Below are positions 54,434 through 63,999 of a stretch of 64,000 bases of DNA, piece by piece. The notes beneath the pieces were generated by a model that was given only the letters and a program-made list of their open reading frames with translations, was not told the DNA's origin and made no database searches. Numbering within the stretch: the stretch's first letter is position 1; each line of letters opens with the position of its first letter. A program made the translations under genes and the position numbers. This DNA comes from Krasilnikoviella flava (lineage in GTDB: Bacteria > Actinomycetota > Actinomycetes > Actinomycetales > Cellulomonadaceae): contig NZ_FUZQ01000001.1 of the NCBI RefSeq assembly GCF_900167525.1, forward strand, positions 682,001 to 746,000. The letters are read 5' to 3'.

Positions 54434-55969
54434 TCAGGCCGTCGGCTTGACGAGCGGGAAAAGGATGGTCTCGCGGATACCGTGCCCCGTGAGCGCCATG
54501 AGGAGCCGGTCCAGGCCCATGCCCATGCCGCCCGACGGCGGCATGGCGTGCTCCATCGCGGTGAGGAAGTCCTCGTCGAGGCGCATGGCCTCGTCGTCAC
54601 CCGCGGCGGCCAGCAGGGCCTGCGCCTCGAACCGCTGACGCTGCACGACCGGGTCGACCAGCTCGGAGTAGCCCGTGGCCAGCTCGAAGCCGCGCACGTA
54701 CAGGTCCCACTTCTCCACCTGGCCGGGGACCGTGCGGTGGGCCCGCACCAGCGGCGACGTCTCGACCGGGAAGTCGCGCACGAACGTCGGCGCGTACAGG
54801 TCGTCACCCACGTGGTGCTCCCACAGCTCCTCGACCAGCTTGCCGTGGTTCATCTTCTTCGGGTCCACCGAGATCTCCGCCTTCTCGGCGAGCTCGAGGA
54901 GGTGTTCCACGGTGGTCTCGGGAGTGATCTCCTCGCCGACCGCCTCGGAGAGCGACCCATACATCGTGATCTGCGCCCATTCGCCGCCGAGGTCGTACTC
55001 CTCGCCGTCAGGAAGGGTGACCACCGTGGTGCCGAGGACTTCCCGCGCGGCAGTCTGCACGAGATCCTGGGTGAGGGCGCCGATCGTGTTGTAGTCGCCG
55101 TATGCCTCATAGGCCTCGAGCATCGCGAACTCCGGCGAGTGCGTGGAGTCCGCGCCCTCGTTACGGAAGTTGCGATTGATCTCGAAGACCTTCTCGACGC
55201 CGCCCACGACGGCCCGCTTGAGGAAGAGCTCCGGGGCGATGCGCAGGAACAGGTCGATGTCGTAGGCATTCATGTGCGTCATGAACGGGCGCGCCGAGGC
55301 GCCGGACGCGATCGTCTGCAGCATCGGGGTCTCGATCTCGAGAAAACCCCGGCCGTGGAAGTTGTCGCGCAGCGAGCGCACGACGCCCGCCCGGGTACGG
55401 ACCATCTCGCGGGCCGCGGGGCGCGCGATGAGGTCGACGTACCGCTGCCGGACGCGGGCCTCCTCCGACAGGTCCTTGTGCAGCACCGGCAGCGGGCGCA
55501 GCGCCTTCGCCGCCAGCTGCCACCCGTCGGCGAAGACGCTCAGCTCGCCGCGGCGCGACGAGCCGACCCGGCCGTGCACGAACAGGTGGTCGCCCAGGTC
55601 GACGTCGGTCTTGAACGACGCGAGCGACTCCTCACCGACCTCCTTGAGGCTGAGCATCGCCTGCAGGCGCCGACCCTCGCCGTCCTGCAGCGTGACGAAG
55701 CACAGCTTGCCGGTGTTGCGCAGGAAGACGACGCGGCCGGCCAGGCCGACGACGTCGTCCGTCTCCTGGCCCGCCTCGAGGTGCTCGTAGCCCGCGCGGA
55801 CCTCGGCGATCGAGTGCGTGACCGGCAGGCCCACGGGGTAGGGCTCCACGCCCTGCTCCAGCAGCCGGTCGCGCTTCTCCCGGCGCACGCGCATCTGCTC
55901 CGGGAGGTCGTCCGTGGCCGCGGGGTCGACGGCGGGCACGGCGGAGGCGGGGTTCTGCGGGGAGGTCAC
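54434..55969 (-). CDS. lysS: Lysine-tRNA ligase, class II
   Basis: A 511-residue class II synthetase. The OB-fold anticodon domain covers about 60-185. Motif 1 includes [15 protein letters not shown], motif 2 is [26 protein letters not shown], and motif 3 is [15 protein letters not shown] near the end. It charges tRNA-Lys. The GTG start at 55969 follows a TAGAAT -10 box by 6 nt, suggesting leaderless transcription. Confidence 0.97.
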   Translation of the reverse strand: MTSPQNPASAVPAVDPAATDDLPEQMRVRREKRDRLLEQGVEPYPVGLPVTHSIAEVRAGYEHLEAGQETDDVVGLAGRVVFLRNTGKLCFVTLQDGEGRRLQAMLSLKEVGEESLASFKTDVDLGDHLFVHGRVGSSRRGELSVFADGWQLAAKALRPLPVLHKDLSEEARVRQRYVDLIARPAAREMVRTRAGVVRSLRDNFHGRGFLEIETPMLQTIASGASARPFMTHMNAYDIDLFLRIAPELFLKRAVVGGVEKVFEINRNFRNEGADSTHSPEFAMLEAYEAYGDYNTIGALTQDLVQTAAREVLGTTVVTLPDGEEYDLGGEWAQITMYGSLSEAVGEEITPETTVEHLLELAEKAEISVDPKKMNHGKLVEELWEHHVGDDLYAPTFVRDFPVETSPLVRAHRTVPGQVEKWDLYVRGFELATGYSELVDPVVQRQRFEAQALLAAAGDDEAMRLDEDFLTAMEHAMPPSGGMGMGLDRLLMALTGHGIRETILFPLVKPTA

Positions 55970-55975
55970 CCGTCG

Positions 55976-55981
55976 ATTCTA
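55976..55981 (-). promoter_or_regulatory. -10 box, leaderless promoter of lysS
   Basis: TAGAAT, 6 nt before the GTG at 55969; no Shine-Dalgarno in the gap. Confidence 0.6.
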
Positions 55982-56012
55982 CGGGCGACGCACGCCACAC
56001 CCGCCCCGGGTG

Positions 56013-56972
56013 CTATGACCCCGGGCGGAGGTCGAGCGCGAGGTCGAGGATCGGCGCCGAGTGCGTGAGGGCCCCGACGGACAGGTAGTCGACGCCGGTA
56101 GCCGCGACCTCGCGGGCACGGTCGAGGGTGAGGTTGCCGGTGGCCTCGAGCTCGACGTGCACGGGCGCGCCGTCGCGGCCCTGCCGCGCGCGGACCGCGG
56201 CGACGGTCGCGGCCAGGACGGGCGTGGGCATGTTGTCGAGCAGCAGGAAGTCCGCGCCCGCGTCGAGCGCCTCCGACGCCTGGTCCGTGGTGTCGGCCTC
56301 GACCTGCACCAGGACGTCGGGGAACGTGCGCCGGACGGCGTCGATCGCACCGCGCACGGAGCCGGCGGCCACGACGTGGTTGTCCTTGACCATCGCCACG
56401 TCGTGCAGGCCCATGCGCTTGTTGGTCCCGCCGCCGGCGCGCACCGCGTACTTCTCCAGGGCCCGCAGGCCCGGCGTCGTCTTGCGGGTGTCGAGCACCT
56501 GCGCGCCCGTGCCCGCGAGCTCGCGCGACCAGGCCGCCGTCGCCGTCGCGACGCCGGACGCCCGGGACGCGAGGTTGAGCAGCGTCCGCTCCGCGACGAG
56601 CAGCACCTGCACCGGGCCCGCGAGCGCCGCCAGCACCTGTCCGGGGGCGACGGCGTCGCCGTCCTGCGCGTGGAACGTCACCACCGGCGCCGGGAGCCCG
56701 AGACGGCCCGCGACCTGGCGCAGCGTCTCCGCCACCACGACGAGCCCCGCGACGGTGCCCGCCGACCGGGCGACGAGGTCCGCCGTCCCGGTCGCCGTCG
56801 TCGGCACCGTGGCCTGCGTCGTGACGTCGCGACCCGGGGCGGTGCCGAGGTCCTCGTCCAGCGCGGTCTCGACGGTGCGGGCGACCCACGCGGCGTCCAG
56901 CCCTGGCTCGACGGCGGACGGCTGGTCGTGGACGGGAAGGTCCTGGGGCAGGTCGCGGTGCGTGGCGGTCAC
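56013..56972 (-). CDS. nadC: Nicotinate-nucleotide pyrophosphorylase (carboxylating)
   Basis: A 319-residue quinolinate phosphoribosyltransferase. Motifs are EDLGTAPGRDVTTQATVP, LNLASRASGVATATAAW, DTRKTTPGLRALEKYAVRAGG, HDVAMVKDNH, EADTTDQASEAL and LLDNMPTPVLA. It makes NaMN from quinolinate. The GTG at 56972 has a TAGCGT box 8 nt upstream and fits homologue length better than the open frame to 57017. It follows nadB on the same strand. Confidence 0.95.
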   Translation of the reverse strand: MTATHRDLPQDLPVHDQPSAVEPGLDAAWVARTVETALDEDLGTAPGRDVTTQATVPTTATGTADLVARSAGTVAGLVVVAETLRQVAGRLGLPAPVVTFHAQDGDAVAPGQVLAALAGPVQVLLVAERTLLNLASRASGVATATAAWSRELAGTGAQVLDTRKTTPGLRALEKYAVRAGGGTNKRMGLHDVAMVKDNHVVAAGSVRGAIDAVRRTFPDVLVQVEADTTDQASEALDAGADFLLLDNMPTPVLAATVAAVRARQGRDGAPVHVELEATGNLTLDRAREVAATGVDYLSVGALTHSAPILDLALDLRPGS

Positions 56973-56980
56973 GCTGCGTA

Positions 56981-56986
56981 ACGCTA
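56981..56986 (-). promoter_or_regulatory. -10 box, leaderless promoter of nadC
   Basis: TAGCGT on the minus strand, 8 nt before the GTG at 56972. Confidence 0.4.
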
Positions 56987-57020
56987 CCGCCCGCGCCGCG
57001 GGGCCCTGCCGCCGCACCGT

Positions 57021-57066
57021 CCCGCCGAGATCCGCACTACCTCGGCAGAGCGCGAACTACCTCGCG
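57021..57066. repeat. TAG-bearing repeat between nadB and nadC
   Basis: ACTACCTCGGC at 57036 and ACTACCTCGCG at 57056 keep the 20-bp period, with an inverted half-copy, GCCGAGATCCG, at 57024. The minus-strand TAG of the second is the nadB stop codon. Confidence 0.8.
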
Positions 57067-58802
57067 GGGACGAGGGCTGCCTCGCGGAGGGCGCCGTCGT
57101 CGTCGAGCGCCAGGGTGACGCGGCGGCGCCAGACCGGGTCCGGCACGGGGAAGTCGGTGCGGAAGTGGCCGCCGCGGGACTCCTCGCGCAGCAGGGCGGC
57201 GTGCACGAGCGTGCTCGCGACCTGGTGCACGGTGGTCGTCTCCCACTCGGCGACCTGCGGGTCGGCGACGACGTCGGGCGCGCGGTGGGCGTCGGTCCGG
57301 ACGCCGGCCAGCACCGCCGCGGCGCGCTCGAGGGACGCGGCGGAGCGCACGGGGCCCGCGCCCTCGGAGGTCGCCCGCTGCACGCGCGAACGGGCGGCGG
57401 CCGGGACGAGCGCCGCCCCGCCGGGGCGGTCCTCCGGCTCCGGGGCGCGGCGGGGTCCGGAGCCGGTGACCTGCCGCGCGACGTCGCGGGCCGCACGGTG
57501 CGCGAAGACGAGGCCCTCCAGCAACGAGTTGGACGCCAGCCGGTTGGCGCCGTGCACGCCCGTGCACGCCACCTCCCCGACGGCGTACAGCCCGGGCACC
57601 GAGGTGCGGCCGCGGGCGTCGGTCACGACGCCGCCCGAGTGGTAGTGCTGGGCGGGCGCCACCGGCACCGGCTCCTCGGTCCAGTCGATGCCCTGCGCCA
57701 CGAGGCGGGCGGTGATGCTCGGGAACCGGCGGCGCAGATAATCCACTCCCCGGTGGCGGGCACCGAGGTTGCGGGCATCCAACAGCACGTGGTCGGCGTT
57801 CGTCGCGGCCATCCGCCGCACGATGGCGTGCGCGACGACGTCGCGCGGTGCCAGCTCGGCCAGCTCGTGCTCGGCCGGCATGAAGCGGTGGCCGCTGACG
57901 TCGAGCAGCAGCGCGCCCTCGCCGCGCACGGCCTCGCTGATGAGCGGCAGCTGCCCCTTGGCCCCCATGCCCTGCCACAGCACGGTCGGGTGGAACTGGA
58001 CGAACTCCAGGTCGCCCACGGCAGCGCCGGCGCGCAGCGCGGCGGCGATGCCGTCCCCCGTCGCGCCCGGCGGGTTGGTCGACGAGCGGAAGACCTGACC
58101 GATGCCGCCCGTCGCGAGCACCACGACCGGCGCCAGCGCGGCCCCGACGCCGTCGCGGCTGCCTGCGCCGCGCACGTGCAGGGTGACCCCGGCGACGGGG
58201 CGGCCCGGGCCCCGCTCGGTGTCCCCGAGCACGTCGACGGGCGACCGGCGGTCGGGGGCGCCCGTGAGGACGTCGAGCACCAGCGCGTTCTCGAGCACCT
58301 CGATGCCCGGGTCGTGGCGCACGGCCTCGATCTGTGCGACGAGGGCGCGGGAGATCTCGGCCCCGGTCGCGTCACCGCCGGCGTGCGCGATCCGGTCCGC
58401 GCGGTGCCCGCCCTCGCGGGTGAGCGCGATGTCGCCGTCCGGGCCGACGTCGAACGACGTGCCGCGGGCCACGAGCTCGCGCACCCGGTCGGGGCCCTCG
58501 GTGACCAGCACCCGCACGGCCTCCGGGTCGCTCAGCCCGCCGCCGGCCGCGAGCGTGTCCGTGAGGTGGGCGTCCGGGGTGTCGTCGGGGTGCAGGGCCG
58601 CGGCGATGCCGCCCTGCGCCCACACCGTGGAGCCCGACGACAGCGCGCCCTTGGTGACCAGCAGCACCCGCGGCACGCGCGTGCGCAGCTCCAGCGCGGC
58701 GGTCAGCCCGGCGATGCCGGTGCCGACGACGATCGCGTCGGCGGCCGTGGTCCAGCCGGGAGCGGGGGCGGCGAGGGCGCGGGCGAGCCGCGGCCCGTTC
58801 AC
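57057..58802 (-). CDS. nadB: L-aspartate oxidase
   Basis: A 581-residue flavoprotein oxidising aspartate to iminoaspartate for NAD synthesis. It has the FAD motif IVVGTGIAGLTAALEL (about 24-39), SGSTVWAQGGIAA, THREGGH-like LTREGGHRADRIAHAGGDATG, VQFHPTVL, EAVRGEGALL and VACTGVHGANRLASNSLLEG. Quinolinate synthase (nadA) is not adjacent and must lie elsewhere. Ends in the TAG repeat. Confidence 0.96.
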   Translation of the reverse strand: MNGPRLARALAAPAPGWTTAADAIVVGTGIAGLTAALELRTRVPRVLLVTKGALSSGSTVWAQGGIAAALHPDDTPDAHLTDTLAAGGGLSDPEAVRVLVTEGPDRVRELVARGTSFDVGPDGDIALTREGGHRADRIAHAGGDATGAEISRALVAQIEAVRHDPGIEVLENALVLDVLTGAPDRRSPVDVLGDTERGPGRPVAGVTLHVRGAGSRDGVGAALAPVVVLATGGIGQVFRSSTNPPGATGDGIAAALRAGAAVGDLEFVQFHPTVLWQGMGAKGQLPLISEAVRGEGALLLDVSGHRFMPAEHELAELAPRDVVAHAIVRRMAATNADHVLLDARNLGARHRGVDYLRRRFPSITARLVAQGIDWTEEPVPVAPAQHYHSGGVVTDARGRTSVPGLYAVGEVACTGVHGANRLASNSLLEGLVFAHRAARDVARQVTGSGPRRAPEPEDRPGGAALVPAAARSRVQRATSEGAGPVRSAASLERAAAVLAGVRTDAHRAPDVVADPQVAEWETTTVHQVASTLVHAALLREESRGGHFRTDFPVPDPVWRRRVTLALDDDGALREAALVPAR

Positions 58803-58833
58803 GGGGCGAGCACGCTGTTCGTCCGCCCAGCCG

Positions 58834-59289
58834 TCACCGGACGGCCGCGAAGGGGACGCCGCTGGAGGACAGGCCGAAGCCGTCCGGCACCTGGCCGGGG
58901 TCGTCGTCGAGCTCGACGATCCGGTTCTCCGGGTCGACGAACACGACGGCCGGGGAGTACGTGCGCGCGTCGGCGTCGGACATCGTGCCGTAGGCGATGA
59001 CGATGACCGTGTCCCCGGGGTGCACGAGGTGCGCGGCCGCGCCGTTGATACTCACCTGGCGGCCGCCGCGCTCGCCGGGGATGACATAGGTCGTGAGCCG
59101 GGCGCCGTTGGTGACGTCCACCACGTCGACCTGCTGGCCGGGGTAGAGGTCGGCCGCATCGAGCAGGTCGGCGTCGATGGTGATCGAGCCGACGTAGTGC
59201 AGGTCCGCCTGCGTCACCGTGGCGCGATGGATCTTGCCGATCATCATCGGGCGCTGCAGGGAGGCGGGGCGGTTCAGGTGCTCAGTCAC
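58834..59289 (-). CDS. panD: Aspartate 1-decarboxylase
   Basis: A 151-residue pyruvoyl enzyme making beta-alanine. The self-cleavage site is the Gly-Ser of [10 protein letters not shown]; the core starts [16 protein letters not shown] and holds [12 protein letters not shown] [14 protein letters not shown] and YGTMSDADA. The GTG at 59289 overlaps panC by 8 bp and has AGGAGA upstream, giving 14 residues ahead of the usual start. Confidence 0.95.
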   Translation of the reverse strand: MTEHLNRPASLQRPMMIGKIHRATVTQADLHYVGSITIDADLLDAADLYPGQQVDVVDVTNGARLTTYVIPGERGGRQVSINGAAAHLVHPGDTVIVIAYGTMSDADARTYSPAVVFVDPENRIVELDDDPGQVPDGFGLSSSGVPFAAVR

Positions 59290-60232
59290 TGGCGTTCTCC
59301 TGTGGATCTGCGCTGTCGGCGAGGTCCACGGCCTGGTTGTCGATCAGTCGGGTGGCGCCCGTACGCGCCGCGACGAGAAGGAGGGCGGGGCCGCGGAAGT
59401 CCGCGGGCACCGGGTCCACGGTAGTCGGGTCGACGAGTGCGAGGTAATCGATCTCAACGCCGGCAGCCGCCTCCAGGATTCCCGACGCCGCCTCGAGCAC
59501 CGCCGGCGCGCCACCCCCGGCGGCGTCCGCGCCCGCCCGCAGCGCGCGCGACAGGGCCAGGGCGGAGGCCCGCTCGTCGTCGGACAGGTAGGCGTTGCGC
59601 GAGGACATCGCGAGGCCGTCCGGGTCCCGCACGATCGGCACGCCGTGCACCTCGACGTCCACGTCCAGGTCGCGCACCATGCGGCGCACGGCCAGCAGCT
59701 GCTGGGCGTCCTTCTCACCGAAGAGGGCGGCGTCCGGCCGGGTCAGGTGCATGAGCTTGAGCACCACGGTGAGCACGCCGTCCAGGTGCCCGGGCCGCGA
59801 CTCGCCCTCCAGCACCTCGCCGATCCGGCCCGCCGACACCCGCACGATCGGGTCCCCGTCGGGATAGACGACGTCGGGCGTGGGCGCGAAGACGAGGTCG
59901 GCGCCGACGCTCGCCAGCTTCGCGACGTCCCCGTCGAGGTCCCGGGGGTAACGGTCCAGGTCCTCCCCCGCCCCGAACTGCAGCGGGTTGACGAAGATCG
60001 TCACGATCACCTGGCCGGTCGGCCCGGCGGTCTCGCGCGCCTGCCGCACCAGCTGCAGGTGGCCGTCGTGCAGCGCGCCCATCGTCATCACGACGGCGCG
60101 GAGGTCGGTCGGCTCCGGCCCGGACAGCGTCCACGCACCCATCGCGTCGTGCAGCTCGGCCCGGGTGCGCACGACGGCGGGGGCGCGCCCGGCGTCGTCG
60201 GCCTGCGGCGGGGTGGGGGTGTCGGCGCTCAT
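59282..60232 (-). CDS. panC: Pantothenate synthetase
   Basis: A 316-residue adenylate-forming ligase joining pantoate and beta-alanine. The HxGH motif is [49 protein letters not shown] and the KMSKS-like [10 protein letters not shown] follow. It has 30 extra N-terminal residues. Coupled by 4 bp to the DUF2520 gene upstream and by 8 bp to panD downstream. Confidence 0.95.
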   Translation of the reverse strand: MSADTPTPPQADDAGRAPAVVRTRAELHDAMGAWTLSGPEPTDLRAVVMTMGALHDGHLQLVRQARETAGPTGQVIVTIFVNPLQFGAGEDLDRYPRDLDGDVAKLASVGADLVFAPTPDVVYPDGDPIVRVSAGRIGEVLEGESRPGHLDGVLTVVLKLMHLTRPDAALFGEKDAQQLLAVRRMVRDLDVDVEVHGVPIVRDPDGLAMSSRNAYLSDDERASALALSRALRAGADAAGGGAPAVLEAASGILEAAAGVEIDYLALVDPTTVDPVPADFRGPALLLVAARTGATRLIDNQAVDLADSADPQENASD

Positions 60233-61275
60233 CGGGGCTCCTGAGGTGGGTCGACCCGGGGCGGGTCGTCGCGAGGCGGGTCGTCGCGAGGCGGGTCGTC
60301 GGGGTGGGGCGCGTCCGGCGGGGCGAGCGCGTCGAGCAGCTCGCGCGCCGCACGGTCGCCGATGCGGTGGGCGGCGAGCGCGCGGCTCGTGGCGCCACGG
60401 GCGAGCTCGGTGTACGACGCGGGCACGTCGGTGGCCCCGGTCCGCGCGGCCAGCGACCGCAGGGCGTCGAGGTGCGTGCGCACCGTGCCGACGTCGCCGC
60501 GGGACACCGGGCCGGTGAGGGCCGTGACCGCCCCGGGGCCGTCGGCGACGTCCGCGGCGCGCGTCGCGCCGTCCAGCGCCGCCGACAGCAGCGGGGCGAG
60601 CGCCCTGCCGGGCTGCTCGACCCCGGCCGCCTCGAGCGCCTGCGCCGCCTGCGCCACGAGCACCACCAGGTGGTTCGCGCCGTGCGCGAGGGCCGCGTGG
60701 TAGAGCCCCCGGGCCTCCTCCGCGACGATCACGGGTTCACCGCCCACCTCCACGACGAGCGCCTGCCCGATGGGCTGCACGGCCGCCGGCGCGGTGACCG
60801 CGAACGTGCAGCCCTCCAGGCGGTGCAGGTCCAGGGACGTGCCCGTGAACGTCATCGCCGGGTGCAGCGCCACCGGGATGGCGCCCGCGCGGCGCGCCGG
60901 GTCGAGCACGCCCACGCCGTACCGGCCGGACGTGTGCACCACGAGCTGCCCGGGCTGCCACGCGCCGAGCGTCGCGAGCCCGCTCACGACCTCCGCCAGC
61001 GCGTCGTCGGGCACCGCCAGCAGCACCATCTCTGCGCGCTCCACGACGTCGCCCACCTCGAGGTGCGGGACGCCGGGCAGCAGGGTCGCGATCCGTTCCC
61101 GCGACTCCTCGCTGACGCCGCTCGCCCCGACGACGGTGTGCCCCGCGGCCCGCAGCGCGCTGCCGAGCACGGCGCCCACCCGGCCCGCACCGACGACGCC
61201 GACACCGAGGCGGCCCGGGCGCGCCGACGCCGGTGCGGCCGCCGGGGCCGGGCGCTCGTCGTCGGGCGCGCTCAT
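60229..61275 (-). CDS. Rossmann-like/DUF2520 protein
   Basis: A 348-residue protein with an NAD(P) motif, [18 protein letters not shown] (about 23-40), [15 protein letters not shown], a [15 protein letters not shown] [11 protein letters not shown], and a helical DUF2520 C-terminal domain. It looks like a ketopantoate reductase or pyrroline-carboxylate reductase relative. With panC directly downstream, a link to pantoate supply is possible but unproven. The C-terminus has DPPRD repeats encoded by 15-bp DNA repeats. Confidence 0.85.
   Translation of the reverse strand: MSAPDDERPAPAAAPASARPGRLGVGVVGAGRVGAVLGSALRAAGHTVVGASGVSEESRERIATLLPGVPHLEVGDVVERAEMVLLAVPDDALAEVVSGLATLGAWQPGQLVVHTSGRYGVGVLDPARRAGAIPVALHPAMTFTGTSLDLHRLEGCTFAVTAPAAVQPIGQALVVEVGGEPVIVAEEARGLYHAALAHGANHLVVLVAQAAQALEAAGVEQPGRALAPLLSAALDGATRAADVADGPGAVTALTGPVSRGDVGTVRTHLDALRSLAARTGATDVPASYTELARGATSRALAAHRIGDRAARELLDALAPPDAPHPDDPPRDDPPRDDPPRVDPPQEPR
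60261..60300. repeat. 15-bp in-frame tandem repeat
   Basis: GCGGGTCGTCGCGAG occurs twice plus a partial third copy and encodes the DDPPR tail of the DUF2520 protein. Unit length keeps the frame, so copy number can vary. Confidence 0.8.
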
Positions 61276-62957
61276 CGGTGCCCCTCCATCCAGCGCTCCG
61301 GCCCGGCGTGGGCACGGGCGGCGCGGGCGCGGGCGGACTGCTCGCCGAGCAGTCGTGCCGCCTCGTCCTCGGCCAGGTGGTAGACGACCGGGCTGATCGG
61401 GCCCGGTGTGGAGTGCAGCGCGAACGACGCCAGCCCGCGCCGACGCTGCCACGGCCCCTGGGTGAGTCCCAGGGACTGCGTGCGCTCGTGCGGCACGACC
61501 TCGAGGCGTCGCACGAACCGTCCGCCCCGCGCCAGCAGGGCGCGGCCCGTCACGGCGTACCCGTTGCGGCGCCAGCTCCACGGGTCGAGCAGGCGGGCGC
61601 TCCGCGGGCTGGTGACGAACCAGCGGTCCGTGCGGGCGTCGCCGGTGAGGGCCTCGTCGAGCAGGGCCAGGGTGGCGTCCGGGTCGGCGACCTCGAGGTC
61701 CGGCAGCACCAGCCACAGGGCGGTGAGCGCCTCTTCGCGGGGGCCCACCGGCAGCAGCACGTGCTGCTGCTCGCCCTGCTGCTGCCCCTCGCCGCCGCCG
61801 TACCCGGCCACGTTGACCTTGACGCGCCACCAGTCCGGCCCCCGCCACAGCGGGCCCTGCGTGAGCGACACCGCCTGCACGCGGCCCGGCGGGATCGTCT
61901 GAGCACGCGTCTCCAGCAGACCGTGCCGCAGCCGGATCCCGTCCGGGGACAGCGCGGCGCGGAACCCGAACTCGCCCGCGAACCGCTGGAAGATGTAGCC
62001 GCCGACGCCGAGGATCGCGGGCAGCGCGGAGAACAGGATGCTCACCTCACGGGTCACGGCGACCGCCACGCCCACGCCGACCAGCACCAGGACCCCGAGC
62101 CACACGCCCGGCATCCGCAGCAGCGACAGGAGCAGGCGCGTCGGCGGCACCTCGTACACCTGCCGCTCCGGTGCCTCCGGGGCGACGTCGTCGAGCCCGT
62201 CGAGGACGTCGTCCGAGCCCGGCGACGCCGCCGACGGGCCGGGCACTCCAGGCGCGACCGAGGACCCCGGCCCGACCGACGATGCCGGGGTCCCGACAGG
62301 CCCGACCGACGGACCGGACCCGACGGACGGGGCCGGCCGGTCGGTGCGGCGGGCGGCCTTGACGCCCGCCGCGCGCGCCAGCAGGTCCGCGCGCAGGTGC
62401 TGCGCGTCCGCCTCCTTGAGGAAGCCGATGGCCACCCCCGAGTCGGAGCCGCCCGCCACCTCCAGGCGCAGCTCCGCCAGCCCGAACAGCCGCGCCAGCA
62501 GCGGCTGGCGCACGTCGACGGCCTGCAGCCGGTCGAGGCGGGCGTGCCGTTGCTGCCGGAACAGGATGCCCTTGCGCAGGTGCACGACGTCGTCGTCCAC
62601 CGCGTACGCCGTCATGCGCCAGGCCAGCGCCGCGTACCCGAAGATGATGCCGACGAGCACGACCACGCCGAGCAGCACCACCCACCACAGGCTGCGGATC
62701 GAGTCGGCCGCCTTGATCGCGTTCGACACGTCGTCGAGCACCTGCTGGCTCGCGATGACGAGGATCGCGACGACAGCCGCCCAGCCCCGCACGAACGGGG
62801 TGACGGGGTGCACGCGGCGCCAGTCCAGGTCGGGCCGCACGGCCGGCGTCGGTTCGGGCGTCGGTTCGGGCGTCGGTTCGGGCGTCGGTTCGGGCGTCGG
62901 TTCGGGCGTCGGTTCGGGCGTCGGCAGCGGGGTCGGCTCCGGGGTCGAGGCGCTCAC
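61272..62957 (-). CDS. Bacterial PH-domain (YdbT-like) membrane protein
   Basis: A 561-residue membrane protein. An N-terminal PTPE repeat tract (about 5-38) is followed by two TM helices and a first bPH_2 domain (AYAVDDDVVHLRKGILFRQQRHARLDRLQAVDVRQP). A disordered Gly/Pro/Ser linker (about 205-265), two more TM helices and two further PH-like units (GIRLRHGLLETRAQTIPPGRVQAV; YAVTGRALLARGG) complete it. Function unknown; likely a membrane scaffold. GTG start overlapping the preceding gene by 4 bp. Confidence 0.88.
   Translation of the reverse strand: MSASTPEPTPLPTPEPTPEPTPEPTPEPTPEPTPEPTPAVRPDLDWRRVHPVTPFVRGWAAVVAILVIASQQVLDDVSNAIKAADSIRSLWWVVLLGVVVLVGIIFGYAALAWRMTAYAVDDDVVHLRKGILFRQQRHARLDRLQAVDVRQPLLARLFGLAELRLEVAGGSDSGVAIGFLKEADAQHLRADLLARAAGVKAARRTDRPAPSVGSGPSVGPVGTPASSVGPGSSVAPGVPGPSAASPGSDDVLDGLDDVAPEAPERQVYEVPPTRLLLSLLRMPGVWLGVLVLVGVGVAVAVTREVSILFSALPAILGVGGYIFQRFAGEFGFRAALSPDGIRLRHGLLETRAQTIPPGRVQAVSLTQGPLWRGPDWWRVKVNVAGYGGGEGQQQGEQQHVLLPVGPREEALTALWLVLPDLEVADPDATLALLDEALTGDARTDRWFVTSPRSARLLDPWSWRRNGYAVTGRALLARGGRFVRRLEVVPHERTQSLGLTQGPWQRRRGLASFALHSTPGPISPVVYHLAEDEAARLLGEQSARARAARAHAGPERWMEGHR
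62847..62930. repeat. 12-bp tandem repeat (PEPT tract)
   Basis: Six perfect copies of CGTCGGTTCGGG followed by a seventh degenerate copy, inside the first codons of the large PH-domain gene. Each unit adds PEPT to the protein and is in frame, so slipped-strand changes alter length only. Confidence 0.95.
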
Positions 62958-63478
62958 AGGCCGGCCAGCCTCGCCTCACCGCGCGCGGTGAGACGGTCGC
63001 GCAGCCGCTCGGCCTCGTCGGGCACGAGGCCGGGGATGTCGGCGTCGGTGCCCGCCGACGCGGTGTGCAGCTGCACCTTCGCGATGCCGAGCTTGCGGTC
63101 CAACGGACCCGCCTCCACGTCCACGTACTGCATGCGGCCGTACGGGACGACGACGAGCGTGCGGAACATGATGCCCTTGCGGATCAGCAGGTCGTCGTCG
63201 CGCTCCGCGTACCCGATCGCGCGCACCTGGCGCGGCACGAGCAGCAGCGCCCACACCAGCAGCGCAGCCGGGATGCCGGCCAGGAGCCAGAACCACGGGG
63301 AGACGAGGACGGCGAGCACCACGCCTGTGACGATCGGCACGGCCAGGGTGGCGGACGTCGAGATCAGGCGCGCCGGCACGAGCCGTGGCGACACGCGCTG
63401 CCAAGCGACGTCCGGCGGGTCGAAGGGACCGGTCTGCCGCGTGGTCGACGGGTCGGCGCCCGCGGGGATGCTGGTCAT
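62954..63478 (-). CDS. Bacterial PH-domain (YdbS-like) membrane protein
   Basis: A 174-residue protein with two TM helices (about 42-82; LVSPWFWLLAGIPAALLVW) and one bPH_2 domain (RAIGYAERDDDLLIRKGIMFRTLVVVPYGRMQYVDVEAGPLDRKLGIAKVQLHT region). Together with the larger neighbour it resembles the YdbS-YdbT pair. The ATG at 63478 has GGAAGG 9 nt upstream; an ATG at 63487 is also in frame. Confidence 0.9.
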   Translation of the reverse strand: MTSIPAGADPSTTRQTGPFDPPDVAWQRVSPRLVPARLISTSATLAVPIVTGVVLAVLVSPWFWLLAGIPAALLVWALLLVPRQVRAIGYAERDDDLLIRKGIMFRTLVVVPYGRMQYVDVEAGPLDRKLGIAKVQLHTASAGTDADIPGLVPDEAERLRDRLTARGEARLAGL

Positions 63479-63510
63479 GGGACCCATCCTTCCATCCGGG
63501 GCGACCGCGC

Positions 63511-63999
63511 TCACGACGGCAGCGGGTCCGCGTGCTCCTCGGTGTCGCCGCCGTCGGCGTCGTCGGAGGGCGGGAGCTGGCAGAACCGCTCCACGACGAG
63601 GCCCACCACGCACAGCACCACCGCGCACGCCGCCGCGATGCCGGCCGCGACCGCCTGGTCGCGGCGCGCCTCGATCTGCAGCTGTCCCAGCACCACCAGC
63701 ACGCTCGCGACGTACCGGCCCGCGAGCAGCGCCCCGGTCAGCGCCCCCGCCTTGGCCAGCACGAACGTGCGGGCCGCGCGCAGAGGGTCGAGGCCGGGGC
63801 GGTCGCCCTTCTGGTAGGCGCGCACCGCCCAGCCCATCCAGAAGATGACGCCGGCGAGCGCGAGGATCGCGACGTCCTCCACCCATGCGACCGAGGGCAG
63901 GTAGATGCCGCGCGACTCGAGCAGCCGGAGCAGCCCGGCACCGCCGACCGCCACCACGGCGGCGACGAGGGCGAGCAGGCGGACCGAGGTGCGGCGCAT
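63511..63999 (-). CDS. DUF3180 membrane protein
   Basis: A 162-residue protein with about four TM helices: VRLLALVAAVVAVGGAGLL, VAWVEDVAILALAGVIFWMGW, a third with KAGALTGALLAGRYVASVLV, and AAGIAAACAVVLCVVGLVV. It matches DUF3180, a family usually encoded just after folK in actinobacteria, so folate genes are expected to the right of the window. Function unknown. Starts at the right edge and leads into the PH pair. Confidence 0.9.
   Translation of the reverse strand: MRRTSVRLLALVAAVVAVGGAGLLRLLESRGIYLPSVAWVEDVAILALAGVIFWMGWAVRAYQKGDRPGLDPLRAARTFVLAKAGALTGALLAGRYVASVLVVLGQLQIEARRDQAVAAGIAAACAVVLCVVGLVVERFCQLPPSDDADGGDTEEHADPLPS

Noticed and set aside
62847..62930. Tandem repeats considered as a CRISPR array
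   Set aside because: Units are contiguous 12-mers without spacers, inside a coding frame, and there are no cas genes.
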